Shown: one piece after another, positions 49,411 to 64,000 of the stretch
Position numbering within the stretch: position 1 is the stretch's first letter
Layout of the letters: every line of letters begins with the position of its first letter
Notes under the pieces: model-generated
What the model was told of the DNA's origin: nothing
Seen by the model: only the letters and a program-made list of their open reading frames with translations
Databases searched by the model: none
From: Achromobacter sp. B7
GTDB taxonomy: Bacteria > Pseudomonadota > Gammaproteobacteria > Burkholderiales > Burkholderiaceae_B
NCBI RefSeq assembly: GCF_003600685.1
Contig: NZ_CP032084.1
Location: forward strand, 2,976,001-3,040,000
Length of the DNA: 64,000 nucleotides
Reading direction: 5' to 3'
Program-made: the position numbers and the translations under genes

Positions 49411-51180
49411 TCAGCTGGCCCACCACTGCTTGATCGTGGCGCGCAGCGCGGCGGCGCCCGTGGCGGCGTCTTCCTTGCGCAGCGCCGTCATGTACGCCTT
49501 GAACTGCTTGGCCGAAATGTGCGGCGGCATCGGCGGCACCTCGGGGTCGGTCACCACCTCCAGCACCGTGGGACGGCCGGCCGACAGCGCGCGGTCCCAG
49601 GCGGGGCCGACTTCCTCCGGGTCCGTCACGCGTATGCCCTCCAGCCCCAGCATGCGGCCGTAATCCGCATAGGAAAAGTGCGGCAGCCATTGCGAATCGC
49701 CAAAGCGCGGGTCGGCGCCCATGACGCGTTGTTCCCACGTCACCAGGTTCAGGTCGCCGTTGTTCAGCACCAGCACCACCAGCGTCGGGTCGGACCAGTC
49801 CTTCCAGCGGTGCGCGATGGTAATCAGTTCATTGATGCCCAGCATCTGCATCGCGCCGTCGCCCACCAGCGCCACCACCGGCCGGCCGGGGTGGGCCAGC
49901 TTGGCGGCCACCGCGTAAGGCACGCCGCAACCCATGCTGGCCAGCCCGCCCGACACCGAGCCCATCATGCCCTCGCGCAGATGCACGTCACGGGCGTACC
50001 AGTTGGCCGCCGAACCGGAATCGCAGGTGACGATGCAACGCGGCGGCAGCCGGCTGGACAGCTCCAGGAACGGGCGCTGCGGATTCACGCCCTTGGCGTC
50101 AACCATGGCGCGCGACACCACCGTTTCGCGCCACCGGGCCACCTTCTTTTCAATGCTCTTGGTCCACCGGTCCGACGTCTTGGGTTGCAGCTTGGGCAAC
50201 AGCGCCTGCAAGGTCAGGCGGGCATCGCCCACCAGCCCCACTTCCACCGGATACCGCAGGCTGAGCTTGCGCCCGTCCAGGTCGATCTGCACCGCGCGCG
50301 CCTGCCCTTCCTTGGGCAGGAATTCGGCATAGGGAAACGACGTGCCCACCATCAACAGGGTGTCGCATTCGTTCATCATTTCCCAGCTGGGCTGCGTGCC
50401 CAGCAGACCGATGGCGCCCGTCACGTACGGCAGCTCGTCCGGCACCACCGCCTTGCCCAGCAACGCCTTGGCCACGCCCGCGCCCAGCCGCTCGGCCACG
50501 GCGCGCACCTCGTCGCCCGCGTCCAGCGCGCCGGCGCCCACCAGCATCGCCACGCGTTCGCCGCTGTTCAGGATGGACGCGGCGTTATCCAGCGCGGCCT
50601 CGGGCGCCACGGCGGCGTGCGCGGTCAGGCCAATGCCGGTATGCACGGTGCCGTGCTCGCGCGGCGGCGTTTCCACGGCTTCCAGGTCTTGCACATCATT
50701 GGGAAAGATCAGGCAGGTCACGCCGCGCCGCTCCATGGCGATACGCATGGCGCGGTCGATCATGTGCCGCGCCTGCACGGGCGAGGTCACCATGTGCACG
50801 AAGTCGTGCGCCACGTCCTTGTAAAGGCTGACCAGATCCACCTCTTGCTGGTAATCGCCACCCAGCGAACTGCGGGCTTGCTGGCCAACGATGGCAACCA
50901 CCGGCTGGTGGTCCATCTTGGCGTCGTACAGGCCGTTAAGCAGGTGGATGGCGCCGGGGCCCGAGGTGGCCATGCACACCCCCACCTGCCCGGTGAACTT
51001 GGCATGGGCGCAGGCCATGAACGCGGCCCCTTCCTCGTGGCGTGCCTGGATGAATTCCAGTTCGCTGTTTCTTCCAAACGCGCCAATCAGGCCGTTAATC
51101 CCATCGCCGGGATATCCGAACACGCGCTGTACGCCCCATTCGCCCAGGCGGGCGAGGACAAAATCGGAAACGGTTTTCAA
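49411..51180 (-). CDS. Thiamine-diphosphate-dependent enzyme (pyruvate oxidase-like)
   Basis: 589 aa from a TTG at 51180, chosen because AAGGAG lies 7 bases upstream and no ATG or GTG fits as well; the frame extends further but without a site. N-terminal ThDP PYR part: FGYPGDGINGLIGAFGR, the catalytic Glu in ARHEEGAAFMA; PP part: GDGAMQMLGINELI and NNGDLNLVTWEQR. It resembles PoxB and other pyruvate or oxo-acid decarboxylating/oxidising enzymes; no FAD-specific motif was identified. Divergent from glgA over a 323-bp gap. Confidence 0.88.
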   Translation of the reverse strand: MKTVSDFVLARLGEWGVQRVFGYPGDGINGLIGAFGRNSELEFIQARHEEGAAFMACAHAKFTGQVGVCMATSGPGAIHLLNGLYDAKMDHQPVVAIVGQQARSSLGGDYQQEVDLVSLYKDVAHDFVHMVTSPVQARHMIDRAMRIAMERRGVTCLIFPNDVQDLEAVETPPREHGTVHTGIGLTAHAAVAPEAALDNAASILNSGERVAMLVGAGALDAGDEVRAVAERLGAGVAKALLGKAVVPDELPYVTGAIGLLGTQPSWEMMNECDTLLMVGTSFPYAEFLPKEGQARAVQIDLDGRKLSLRYPVEVGLVGDARLTLQALLPKLQPKTSDRWTKSIEKKVARWRETVVSRAMVDAKGVNPQRPFLELSSRLPPRCIVTCDSGSAANWYARDVHLREGMMGSVSGGLASMGCGVPYAVAAKLAHPGRPVVALVGDGAMQMLGINELITIAHRWKDWSDPTLVVLVLNNGDLNLVTWEQRVMGADPRFGDSQWLPHFSYADYGRMLGLEGIRVTDPEEVGPAWDRALSAGRPTVLEVVTDPEVPPMPPHISAKQFKAYMTALRKEDAATGAAALRATIKQWWAS

Positions 51181-51503
51181 GTTGACGCTCCTTATGGTCG
51201 GTTCAGTCGGTTCTATTGCTTCAATCGGTTCAGCAAAAACCAGAGCCTGCGCGCGCCGCAATCGCCATGCCTGGCTGGCCCGCTGGCTCCGTCCCCGACC
51301 GCCGTTCCCCGCGACTGTAAAGACGGCGTTTGTTGCGCCGCTCCCAAATTTACAAACGTCAGCAACAACGACTCGCACCCCAGGGTAAGCCCGCCTTTTC
51401 CCTATGCGGCCCACCCTTGGGCACGCCACTTGCGCATATGACGGCCTTACGGAACCGGGCCCACTTTTTCAGCGGCCCTCCGACTTTCCCCGGAGCAACA
51501 AGC
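51181..51503. promoter_or_regulatory. Divergent promoter region between the ThDP enzyme and glgA
   Basis: 323 bp without a gene. Three copies of TCGGTTC (51198-51204, 51207-51213, 51235-51241) lie close to the ThDP gene start, and a spaced inverted repeat GTTTGT (51328-51333) with ACAAAC (51352-51357) lies near the middle. Both could be operator elements; their partners are unknown. Confidence 0.55.
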
Positions 51504-53072
51504 ATGGCGACGACAATTCTCATAGTGGCTGCCGAAGCATTCCCGCTCGCAAAGACGGGCGGCTTGGGCGATGCAATCACCGGCATGACGCGGGCGATGA
51601 TCCAGCGAGGCATCCCCGCCACCGTCCTGCTGCCCGCCTACCGAGGCGCGGCCAAGCAGTTGGACGGCTTGCGCGAAGTGGCGCGGCTGGAAGACCTGCC
51701 GGGCGGCGACGCGCGCCTGCTGGCCGGCGTGTGCCCCACGTCCGAGCTGTCTTTCCTGCTGCTTGAGAACGATGCGCTGTACGACCGCGCCGGCCTGTAT
51801 GTGGATGAGGACGGGCAGGAGCATCCTGACAACGGCCTGCGCTACGCCGCCTTGTCGCACGCCGCCGTGCGTATTGCGCGCGGCCTGCCGGGCCTGGCGC
51901 GCCCCGATGTGGTGCACGCGCACGATTGGCACGCAGCCTTGACACCGATGCTGATGCGCGAGGCCGGCATCCAGGACGTAAAAACCGTCTTGACCATCCA
52001 CAACATGGCTTTCCAAGGCCAGTTCCCGCTAGAGGATGCCGCCGCCTATGGAATCCCGCCCGCCTACCGGGGCGAGCACGCCGCCGTTGCCTGGAACAAG
52101 CTGAACTTCATGAAGGCCGGCATCGCCCATGCCGATCGCGTCACCACCGTCAGCCACACCTATGCGCGTGAAATCCTGACGCCGGCATTCGGCTGCGGCC
52201 TGGACGGCCTGCTGCGTGAGCGCGCGAGCGACCTGATTGCCATTCCGAACGGCATCGACACCGCCCTGTGGGACCCGTCGCGCGACCCGCATCTGGGCCC
52301 GTTGCGCTACACCGCGGGCGATCTGGCCAACAAGCGCCTGTGCAAGACGGTGCTGCAACGCGAATTCGGGCTGACGCCGGATGCGCAAGCCACGCTGGTC
52401 GTCATGGGCAGCCGCCTGACCGACCAGAAGATGGCCGACGTCGCGGCCGAAGCCTTGCCGCGCGCCCTGGATGCCCACCCCGAAATGCAGGTGGCCATCC
52501 TGGGTCAGGGCGACCGTCGCCTGGAAACCGCCTTGAAGGCGCTGGCCGACCGCTACCCCCAACGTTGCGCCACGCGCATTGGCTACAACGAAGCGGGCGC
52601 GCATCGCCTGCACGCCGGTGGCGACGTCCTGCTGCACGGCAGCCGTTTCGAACCCTTCGGCTTGACGCCGCTGTACGCCATGCGTTACGGCACCGTGCCG
52701 ATCGGCTCGCGCGTGGGCGGCATGGCCGACACCATTGAAGACCCCGGCTCGGATTCGCCCCTGACGGCGATGGCGTTCGCCAACGGCCTGCTGTTCGACG
52801 GCGACCACCCCGACGCCATGGCCGCTGCGCTGGCGCGCGCGATGCACTTGCGCCAGCACCCGATGCTGTGGCGGGCCATGCAGCGCAATGCCATGAGCAC
52901 CGACTTCAGCTGGCAGCGTGCCGTGGGCGCGTACGAAGAATTGCTGCAATCCCTGACCGGCCGCGCGCAAGTTCAAGAGCAAGCGGTTGCGGAACCCGCG
53001 CCGGCCCGGTCGGCCGACACTCGCCAGCGGCGGACCCGGCAAGCCCGTGGCTCCATGCCGATGCCCATCTGA
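51504..53072 (+). CDS. glgA: Glycogen synthase GlgA (GT5)
   Basis: 522 aa from ATG 51504. GT5 signatures: ILIVAAEAFPLAKTGGLGDAI (K-T-G-G-L for ADP-glucose), HAHDWHAALTPMLM, VLTIHNMAFQGQFP, IPNGIDTALW, and ERFEPFGLTPLYAMRYGTVPI-type core ending (SRFEPFGLTPLYAMRYG). It extends alpha-1,4-glucan, or in GlgE-type systems may make maltose-1-phosphate from ADP-glucose. First gene of the glucan operon. A C-terminal Arg-rich tail (RSADTRQRRTRQARG) follows the last helix. Confidence 0.95.
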   Translation: MATTILIVAAEAFPLAKTGGLGDAITGMTRAMIQRGIPATVLLPAYRGAAKQLDGLREVARLEDLPGGDARLLAGVCPTSELSFLLLENDALYDRAGLYVDEDGQEHPDNGLRYAALSHAAVRIARGLPGLARPDVVHAHDWHAALTPMLMREAGIQDVKTVLTIHNMAFQGQFPLEDAAAYGIPPAYRGEHAAVAWNKLNFMKAGIAHADRVTTVSHTYAREILTPAFGCGLDGLLRERASDLIAIPNGIDTALWDPSRDPHLGPLRYTAGDLANKRLCKTVLQREFGLTPDAQATLVVMGSRLTDQKMADVAAEALPRALDAHPEMQVAILGQGDRRLETALKALADRYPQRCATRIGYNEAGAHRLHAGGDVLLHGSRFEPFGLTPLYAMRYGTVPIGSRVGGMADTIEDPGSDSPLTAMAFANGLLFDGDHPDAMAAALARAMHLRQHPMLWRAMQRNAMSTDFSWQRAVGAYEELLQSLTGRAQVQEQAVAEPAPARSADTRQRRTRQARGSMPMPI

Positions 53073-53089
53073 TCACAAGGCGCACACGC

Positions 53090-56000
53090 ATGGCCGCTGC
53101 CCCCAAGCCCGTCCCCTCCCCGCCCACCGCGTTGCGCATCTGCCACGCGCCACAGGGTTTGCCGGACGGCGCCCCGGCGGCAACGGCCGACGCCGCGCTG
53201 GATGCCCGGCTGGCCCGTATCCAGCGCGCCGGATTCAACGCCGTGTTGATTCCGCCGCCCTGGGTCCGGTCGGCCGACGCGCACACCCTGGCGCCCATCG
53301 ACGCCGACGCCAGCCCGACCGGCGACGGCACCGAACCCATTACCGAACGGCTCGCCCGCCTTTCGCGCGCCACCGCCGCACAAGGGCTGACCTTGATGCT
53401 GCACGTGGTGCTGGACCGCGTGTCGGTGGACGCCACGCCCACCACCGCGCCGCCCGGCTGGTATCAGCCGCCGCCCGACGACCCGGCGCGCGACCCCCGC
53501 CTGCCTGTAAGCACGTGGGGCGTCATGGCCCTGGCCGGCGAGCCGCCGCCGGAGTTCGCGCAGGCCTGGTCGGCGCGGCTGGCGCGCTGGATGCAAGCCG
53601 GCGTGGCCGGCTTTGTATTCGAAGCCCCCCAGCGCCTGCCCGCCACCAGCTGGCGCGGCGTGCTGGACCCGCTGCGCCAACACGCCACCGCCCCGCATTG
53701 CCTGGCCTGGACGCCGGGGCTCACGGCGCATCAGCTGGACACGCTGCGCGACGCCGGTTTCGACGGCGTGTTTTCTTCCCTGCCGTGGTGGGATTACAAA
53801 TCCGCCTGGCTGGCCGAAGAAGCCTCGCGCCTGCAACGCGTGGCGCCGGTGCTGGCCAGCACGACGCCGCTGCACGGCGACGCCCCGAACAAGCCGCATG
53901 CCGATGCGCGGCTGGCGTGGGCCGCCGCCTTTACCGCCAACGGGTGGATGGCGGCGGAAGCCGACATCGACGCGTCGCCCCAATTGCAGGACATCAACCA
54001 GTGGCTCAGCCTGCGCGACGCGCCTGCCGGCCCGCCGCGTGTGCTGGGCGGCCGCGACGGCCGCGCCACGCTGGTGCTGCGCGATGAGCCCGACGGCGCC
54101 ACGGCGGTGCTGGCGTTGAACCCTAACGAAGCCGCCCCGGCGCGCATCGATTGGGACGCCGTGGCGTCCAGCCTGCCGCCTGGCGACATCCTGCCCCAAC
54201 GCATGACCGACGCGCCCCTGCTGGCGGGTGACACCCTGCCCGCGGGCGGTTGCGCCCTGATGGCCGTGACGCCGATGCCGCCCGTGCGCGAAGCCTCGCG
54301 CCATCCCGGGCCGCGCACGGAAGGCGGCGCGGGCCTGCGCATCGCCATCGAAAGCGTATCGCCCGCCGTTGACGACGGCGCGCACCCCATCAAGTGCACG
54401 GTGCACGAACGCATCACCGTCCAGGCCGACTTGCTGATGGACGGCCACGACCGCATCGCGGGCGAAGTCCGCTGGCGCGCCGCCGATGAAGCCAACTGGC
54501 GGCGCACGCCGCTCAAGCTGCTGTCCAACGACCGCTGGCAAGCCAGCTTCCGACCGCGCCGCATCGGGCCGCACGAGTTTCAGGTGGCGGCGTGGTTCGA
54601 CGTCTGGGAAACCTACCGCCATGACCTGGAGGTCAAGCACGCGGCCGGAGTGGACGTGCACCTGGAAGTGTCCGAAGGCGTCTTGTTGCTGCGCGAAGCC
54701 GACAAGCGCGCCAGCCAGCACGCGTATCCGGCCAACAGCGTGGCCGTGGTGAAGGCCGCGTTGAAAGCCCTGCCCGGCGCCAAAGCCGACATCGCACCCA
54801 CCGACGCGCACATTGCGCTGCTGCTGGGCGCCGAGCTGGCGCAGGCGATGCGGGAACTGGACGCGCGCCCGTTTGAAACCGTCACGCCCGACCCGTATCC
54901 CGTCTGGGTCGACCGCCCGCAAGCCTGCCACAGCGCCTGGTATGAATTGTTTCCTCGGTCGCAAGCCCGCGAGCCCGGCCGCCATGGCACGTTTGACGAC
55001 GTCATCGCGCGCCTGCCCGACATTCAGGAAATGGGCTTTGACGTGCTGTACCTGCCGCCGATACACCCCATCGGCCTGCGCAATCGCAAGGGGCCGAACA
55101 ACAGCCTGATCGCCGGGCCGGACGACGTGGGCAGCCCGTACGCTATCGGGTCGGCCGACGGCGGCCATGACGCCATCGAGCCCAAGCTGGGATCGCTGGA
55201 TGATTTTCTGCGACTGGTCAGCGCCGCGCGCGAGCACGGCATGGAAATGGCGCTGGACTTTGCCATCCAGTGTTCGCCCGACCATCCCTGGTTGAAGTCG
55301 CATCCCGATTGGTTCTCATGGCGCCCCGACGGTTCCATCCGCTACGCCGAGAACCCGCCCAAGAAGTACCAGGACATCGTCAACGTGTCGTTCTACGGCT
55401 CGCCGCCCCGCCGCGCGCGCAAGCTGGCGCTGTGGCGCGCGCTGCGCGACGTGGTGCTGTTCTGGGTGGACAAGGGCGTGCGGATCTTTCGCGTGGACAA
55501 CCCGCACACCAAGCCGCTGCCCTTCTGGCAATGGCTGATTGCCGAGGTGCACGGGCAGCACCCCGATGTGCTGTTCCTGTCTGAAGCCTTTACCCGGCCC
55601 AAGATGATGTACCGCCTGGCCAAGGTGGGTTTCACGCAGTCGTACACATACTTCACGTGGCGCAACGAGCGGGCCGAGTTGCAGGCGTATCTGGAAGAAA
55701 TCTCCAACCCGCCGCCGGCCGATTTTTTCCGCCCGCACTTCTTTGTGAACACGCCGGATATCAACCCGGTGTTCTTGCAGACGTCGGGGCGGCCGGGATT
55801 CTTGATCCGCGCCGCGCTGGCCGCCATGGGCTCGGGCCTGTGGGGCGTGTACAGCGGTTTCGAGCTGTGCGAGTCCGCGCCGGTGCCGGGCAAAGAGGAA
55901 TATCTGGATTCCGAAAAGTACGAACTGCGCCCGCGCGACTGGCGCCAGCCCGGCAACATCCGCGCCGAGATCGCGCGGCTGAACCAGATCCGCCGCGCCA

Positions 56001-56308
56001 ACCCGGCCTTGCAGACGCATCGCGGGCTGACCGCGCTGCGCAGTGGCAACGACCGCGTCCTGGCCTTTGTCAAAGCCACGCCGGGTCTGGGCAACGTGGT
56101 GCTTACCGTCATCAGCCTGGACCCCTTCCAACCGCAAACCGCATATCTGGAGGTGCCGTTCTGGTTGTTCGGCGACGCCAGGCCCGCTCATCTTGAAGTC
56201 GAAGACCTGTTGACGGACAGCCACGAGACCTGGCGCGACGCGACGCGCACCGTGACGCTGTCCCCCGACCAACCCTATCGCGTCTGGCGGCTGTCCCTGC
56301 ATGGTTGA
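53090..56308 (+). CDS. glgE: Alpha-1,4-glucan:maltose-1-phosphate maltosyltransferase GlgE with N-terminal extension
   Basis: 1072 aa, about 400 longer than classical GlgE. Residues about 415-1070 are GlgE: the nucleophile D803 in RIFRVDNPHTKP and the acid/base E832 in LSEAFTRPK, with the 29-residue spacing found in Streptomyces GlgE. Residues 1-400 look like a degenerate TIM-barrel glycosidase (AALDARLARIQRAGFNAVLIPPPW, ARLSRATAAQGLTLMLHVVLD, DAGFDGVFSSLPWWDYKS) that lacks visible catalytic acids. It adds maltosyl units from maltose-1-phosphate to glucan. Preceded closely by glgA and followed by treS. Confidence 0.94.
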   Translation: MAAAPKPVPSPPTALRICHAPQGLPDGAPAATADAALDARLARIQRAGFNAVLIPPPWVRSADAHTLAPIDADASPTGDGTEPITERLARLSRATAAQGLTLMLHVVLDRVSVDATPTTAPPGWYQPPPDDPARDPRLPVSTWGVMALAGEPPPEFAQAWSARLARWMQAGVAGFVFEAPQRLPATSWRGVLDPLRQHATAPHCLAWTPGLTAHQLDTLRDAGFDGVFSSLPWWDYKSAWLAEEASRLQRVAPVLASTTPLHGDAPNKPHADARLAWAAAFTANGWMAAEADIDASPQLQDINQWLSLRDAPAGPPRVLGGRDGRATLVLRDEPDGATAVLALNPNEAAPARIDWDAVASSLPPGDILPQRMTDAPLLAGDTLPAGGCALMAVTPMPPVREASRHPGPRTEGGAGLRIAIESVSPAVDDGAHPIKCTVHERITVQADLLMDGHDRIAGEVRWRAADEANWRRTPLKLLSNDRWQASFRPRRIGPHEFQVAAWFDVWETYRHDLEVKHAAGVDVHLEVSEGVLLLREADKRASQHAYPANSVAVVKAALKALPGAKADIAPTDAHIALLLGAELAQAMRELDARPFETVTPDPYPVWVDRPQACHSAWYELFPRSQAREPGRHGTFDDVIARLPDIQEMGFDVLYLPPIHPIGLRNRKGPNNSLIAGPDDVGSPYAIGSADGGHDAIEPKLGSLDDFLRLVSAAREHGMEMALDFAIQCSPDHPWLKSHPDWFSWRPDGSIRYAENPPKKYQDIVNVSFYGSPPRRARKLALWRALRDVVLFWVDKGVRIFRVDNPHTKPLPFWQWLIAEVHGQHPDVLFLSEAFTRPKMMYRLAKVGFTQSYTYFTWRNERAELQAYLEEISNPPPADFFRPHFFVNTPDINPVFLQTSGRPGFLIRAALAAMGSGLWGVYSGFELCESAPVPGKEEYLDSEKYELRPRDWRQPGNIRAEIARLNQIRRANPALQTHRGLTALRSGNDRVLAFVKATPGLGNVVLTVISLDPFQPQTAYLEVPFWLFGDARPAHLEVEDLLTDSHETWRDATRTVTLSPDQPYRVWRLSLHG

Positions 56309-56323
56309 CGCCCGGAGCCCACG

Positions 56324-59300
56324 ATGATCAGTGAAACCAATCCCATCAAGGATGACGGCCTTTGGTACAAGGACGCCGTTATCTATCAGCTGCATGTGAA
56401 GTCGTTCTTCGACTCGAACGACGACGGGGTGGGAGACGTGCCCGGCCTGATCATGAAGTTGGATTACATCGCCAGCCTGGGCGTGAACACGATCTGGCTG
56501 CTGCCGTTCTACCCGTCGCCCCGGCGCGACGATGGCTACGACATCGCGGACTATCGCGGGGTGCATCCCGACTACGGCACGGTGGCCGACGTGCGCAAGC
56601 TGATCCGCGAAGCCCACGCCCGCGGGCTGCGCGTCATTACCGAACTGGTGGTCAACCACACGTCGGACCAGCACCGCTGGTTTCAGCGGGCGCGCACCTC
56701 GCGCCCGGGATCGGCGGCGCGCAACTTCTACGTGTGGTCCGACAACGACAAGGCCTACGCCGGCACGCGCATCATCTTTTGCGACACGGAAAAGTCCAAC
56801 TGGACGTGGGACCCCGAAGCTAATGCCTACTTCTGGCATCGCTTCTATTCCCATCAGCCCGACCTGAACTACGACAACCCGCAGGTGCTCAAGGAAGTGC
56901 TGTCCGTCATGCGCTATTGGCTGGACATGGGCGTGGACGGGCTGCGGCTGGACGCCGTGCCGTACCTGGTGGAACGCGAAGGCACCAACAACGAAAACCT
57001 GCCCGAAACGCACCAGGTGCTCAAGCAGATCCGCGCGGTGATCGACCAGGAATACCCGGGCCGGCTGTTGTTGGCCGAAGCGAACCAGTGGCCCGAGGAT
57101 GCGCAGGAGTATTTCGGCGCGGGCGACGAATGCCATATGTCGTTCCACTTTCCGCTGATGCCGCGCATGTACATGGCCATCGCGCAGGAAGACCGCTTTC
57201 CCATTACCGACATCATCCGCCAGACGCCGGATATTCCGGACACCTGCCAGTGGGCTATTTTCCTGCGCAACCACGACGAGCTGACGCTGGAAATGGTGAC
57301 CAGCCGCGAACGCGATTACCTGTGGAGCGTCTACGCCGCCGATCCGCGCGCGCGCATCAACCTGGGTATCCGCCGCCGTCTGGCGCCCTTGCTGGAGCGC
57401 GACCGCCGCCGCGTCGAACTGATGAACAGCCTGCTCTTGTCCATGCCCGGCACGCCAGTGCTGTACTACGGCGACGAACTGGGCATGGGCGACAACGTGC
57501 ATCTGGGCGACCGCGACGGCGTGCGCACGCCGATGCAGTGGTCGCCGGACCGCAACGGCGGCTTTTCGCGCGCTGACCCCGAGCGCCTGCCGCTGCCGGT
57601 ATTGATGGGGCCGTTGTACGGCTACGAGGCGGTCAACGTCGAAGCCCAGCAACGCGACCCGCATTCGCTGCTGAACTGGACGCGCCGCATGTTGGCGCAG
57701 CGCCGCCAGACGCATGCGTTTGGCCGGGGCACGCTGCGCTTCATCCAGGCCGGCAATCGCAAGATCCTGGCTTACTTGCGGCAGTGGAACGACACCACCA
57801 TCCTGTGCGTGGCTAACCTGTCGAACGCGGCGCAGCCGGTGGAACTGCCCTTGCAGGAATTCAACGGCCGCGTGCCGGTGGAAATGCTGGGCGGCACGCC
57901 GTTTCCGGCCATCGGTGAACTGCCCTATCTGCTGACCTTGCCGCCCTACGGCTTTTACTGGATGGACCTGAGCATGGACGCCGCGCCGCCGGGATGGCAT
58001 GCCAGCGGCCCCGCCCAGATGCCCGAGCTGACGACGCTGGTGTTGAAGTCGCGCGGTGGCGCCGCGCTGACGGACTCGTCGCGCAACGTGCTGGAAAACG
58101 AAGTGCTGCCCGAGTACCTGGCGCGCCAGCGCTGGTTCCCGGGGTCGAAGGCGCCATCTCGCGCGCGCCTGGCCTACGCCACGCCCTTTGCCGCCAGCAG
58201 CGCGGGCATGGGCGGCGGCCGCAGCGCCGGTGGCGAGTTCTACTGGGCCGAAGTCGAACCCGAAGACGGCATAGACGACGGCCTGCGCGTGCAAGCCCCG
58301 TTCGTGTTGGTGTGGGACGAAACCGCGCAGGTGCAATACCCCATCGCGCGGGTGCGGCGCGGCCCGGAAGTGGGCACGCTGGCCGACGCCTTCCTGCAAC
58401 CCGGCTTTGTGCTGGGCGTGATCGACGCGCTGCGCGCCAAGCAGGAACTGGACGGGCGCGACGGCGGCAAGCCGGGCGACAAACCCGGCGTCATCCGCTA
58501 CCTGCCCGAACCCGGCCTGGCCGACGTGGACTTTGGCACGGAACCCGAATTGCAGTGGATTCGGGCCGAACAATCGAATAGCTCGGTGATCGTGGCCAAC
58601 CAGGCCATCCTGAAGCTGATCCGCAATGTGAAGCCCGGCGTGTCGCCGGAAGTCGAGGTGTCGCGCCATCTGACGCGCGCCGGCTACGCCAACATTCCCG
58701 CGCTGCTGGGCGAGGTGGTGCGCGTGGACGCCGAAGGGGTGCCGCACACGCTGGCGGTCATGCACGCCTTCGTCAGCAACGAAGGCGATGCGTGGACGTG
58801 GACCCTGGACTACCTGAAACGCACGCTGGGCGCGGCCCTGCTGGGCGGCAACAGCCCCGAGGAATTCGAAGCCAGCCTGGAAGGCTACACGGTGATGGCC
58901 GGCACCATCGGCCGCCGTCTGGCCGAGCTGCACAACGCGCTGGCGCAAGCCACGGACGACCCGGCCTTTCCGGTGCAGACGGCCACCGCCGAGGATGCCC
59001 AGGCGCACGCCACGCGCATCGCCGGGCAACTGGACCGCGCCGACGAGGACCTGCGCGCGGTGATGGACCGCCTGGAAGCACCGTCGCACGCTTGCGCGCA
59101 GTGGCTGTTTGAACATCGCGACCGGCTGCGCAAGCAGGTGGACACGATGGCGCAGGCGTTGGTGGGCGCGCCGCTGATTCGCGTGCATGGCGACTTCCAC
59201 CTGGGCCAGGTGCTGGTGGCGCAGACCGACGCCTACCTGATCGACTTCGAAGGCGAACCAATCCAGACGCTGGAGGCCCGGCGCAACATCACCACGCCGT

Positions 59301-59709
59301 ACAAGGACGTGGCGGGCATGCTGCGCTCGTTCGATTACGCCGCCGCGTCGGTGGCGCGATCGGACCCGATGGGCGGTGCGCCCACCGACGCCAACGCGGG
59401 GGCCGCCGACTCGGCCGCCGCGCCGGGCGTGCCGCAGGATCTGCGTGACACGCTGCTGGCGCGCTTCGGCTCGCGCGCGGTCGAGGCCTTCTTGCAGGGC
59501 TACCAGGAAGCGGCGTCCACGGCTATTGCGCTGCCGGGCGCGCAGGAAGACACCCTGCTCAAGCTGGCTCAGCTGGAAAAAGCCGCTTACGAAGTTAGCT
59601 ACGAAGCCGCGCACCGGCCGGACTGGATCTCTATCCCGCTGTGCGCCCTGACCGGACTGGCACGAGAACTCTTGCAAGATGCGGCGATCAGCGCCGAGGA
59701 AAAAACACG

Positions 59710-59713
<4 letters not shown>
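56324..59713 (+). CDS. treS: Trehalose synthase fused to maltokinase (TreS-Pep2)
   Basis: 1129 aa. Residues 1-550 are GH13 trehalose synthase: D210 ([15 protein letters not shown]), E252 ([12 protein letters not shown]) and NHDELTLEM, with the 42-residue D-to-E spacing of mycobacterial TreS. Residues about 580-1129 are the maltokinase (Pep2-like): [25 protein letters not shown] holds the catalytic Asp and metal region. The fusion converts trehalose to maltose and phosphorylates it, giving maltose-1-phosphate for GlgE. It overlaps glgB by 4 bases. Confidence 0.95.
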
Positions 59714-61917
<2,204 letters not shown>

Positions 61918-61921
61918 ATCC

Positions 61922-64000
<2,079 letters not shown>

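Noticed and set aside
49381..51441. 686-codon + strand frame opposite the ThDP enzyme
   Set aside because: No motif, His/Arg-rich composition, and the minus strand holds a full ThDP enzyme.
52973..55303. 776-codon minus-strand frame opposite glgE
   Set aside because: Shadow frame; no recognisable domain, opposite strand carries the GlgE N-terminal half.
55316..59677. 1453-codon open frame on the minus strand opposite glgE/treS
   Set aside because: It is entirely antisense to two genes with intact catalytic motifs; its translation is Arg/His/Gln-rich without any domain. Long antisense frames are a by-product of high GC codon use.

Overview
The window is a GC-rich, densely coded stretch of a betaproteobacterial chromosome, most likely Alcaligenaceae of the Achromobacter/Bordetella type. 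That is an inference from the Bug-type solute-binding protein, the NHEJ plus ligase-associated repair block, the glgA-glgE-treS-glgB-glgX operon and overall codon style. I see no rRNA, tRNA, insertion sequence, prophage or CRISPR array. The most important non-coding element is a near-canonical XerC/XerD dif site at 34664-34691. Every GGGNAGGG (KOPS-like) octamer I found points towards it: nine on the + strand to its left and nine on the - strand to its right. The window therefore appears to straddle the replication terminus.

Layout. 1-5.4 kb: end of ku, then ligD, translationally chained to an acyl-CoA dehydrogenase homologue, a methyltransferase and a glycosyltransferase. 5.4-14.4 kb: the four-gene ligase-associated repair set (MBL exonuclease, ATP ligase, DEXH helicase, PdeM), a BON protein, UdgX, a small conserved-type protein and an ApaH-type phosphatase. 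14.5-20.1 kb: divergent cytochrome c genes and a terminal oxidase operon with a subunit I+III fusion. 20.1-21.3 kb: DUF4142 and DUF421 envelope proteins. 21.5-31.3 kb: a GntR repressor and a ten-gene catabolic operon (FAH hydrolase, ornithine-cyclodeaminase family protein, bicupin, four-component Rieske dioxygenase, NTF2-like protein, hydratase, Bug receptor), with three palindromic operators spaced exactly 52 bp apart between them. 31.4-34.6 kb: a ferric-reductase-like flavoprotein and arsR-arsC-arsH. 34.66 kb: dif. 34.8-39.8 kb: pxpA, fused pxpBC and a biotin carboxylase/BCCP gene, with a divergent GntR regulator. 39.8-41.9 kb: PepSY and DUF2946 membrane proteins (possible metal handling). 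42.1-43.7 kb: small exported proteins and an RraA-fold protein. 44.0-48.8 kb: a ybhP-clsB-ybhN type phospholipid operon extended by DUF3182 and an alpha/beta hydrolase. 48.9-51.2 kb: a PRC-barrel protein and a ThDP enzyme. 51.5-64 kb: the GlgE-route alpha-glucan operon, whose glgX runs off the right edge.

How it works together. The left third is a DNA-break and uracil repair region with two separate ATP-ligase systems. The centre is a regulated aromatic-acid catabolic island. The right third holds membrane-lipid and storage/trehalose-linked glucan metabolism. A repeated oddity is short in-frame tandem repeats (6, 9, 12 or 15 bp units) inserted in linkers or termini of otherwise conserved enzymes. 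All functions are read from sequence motifs and family knowledge; no database search was run.
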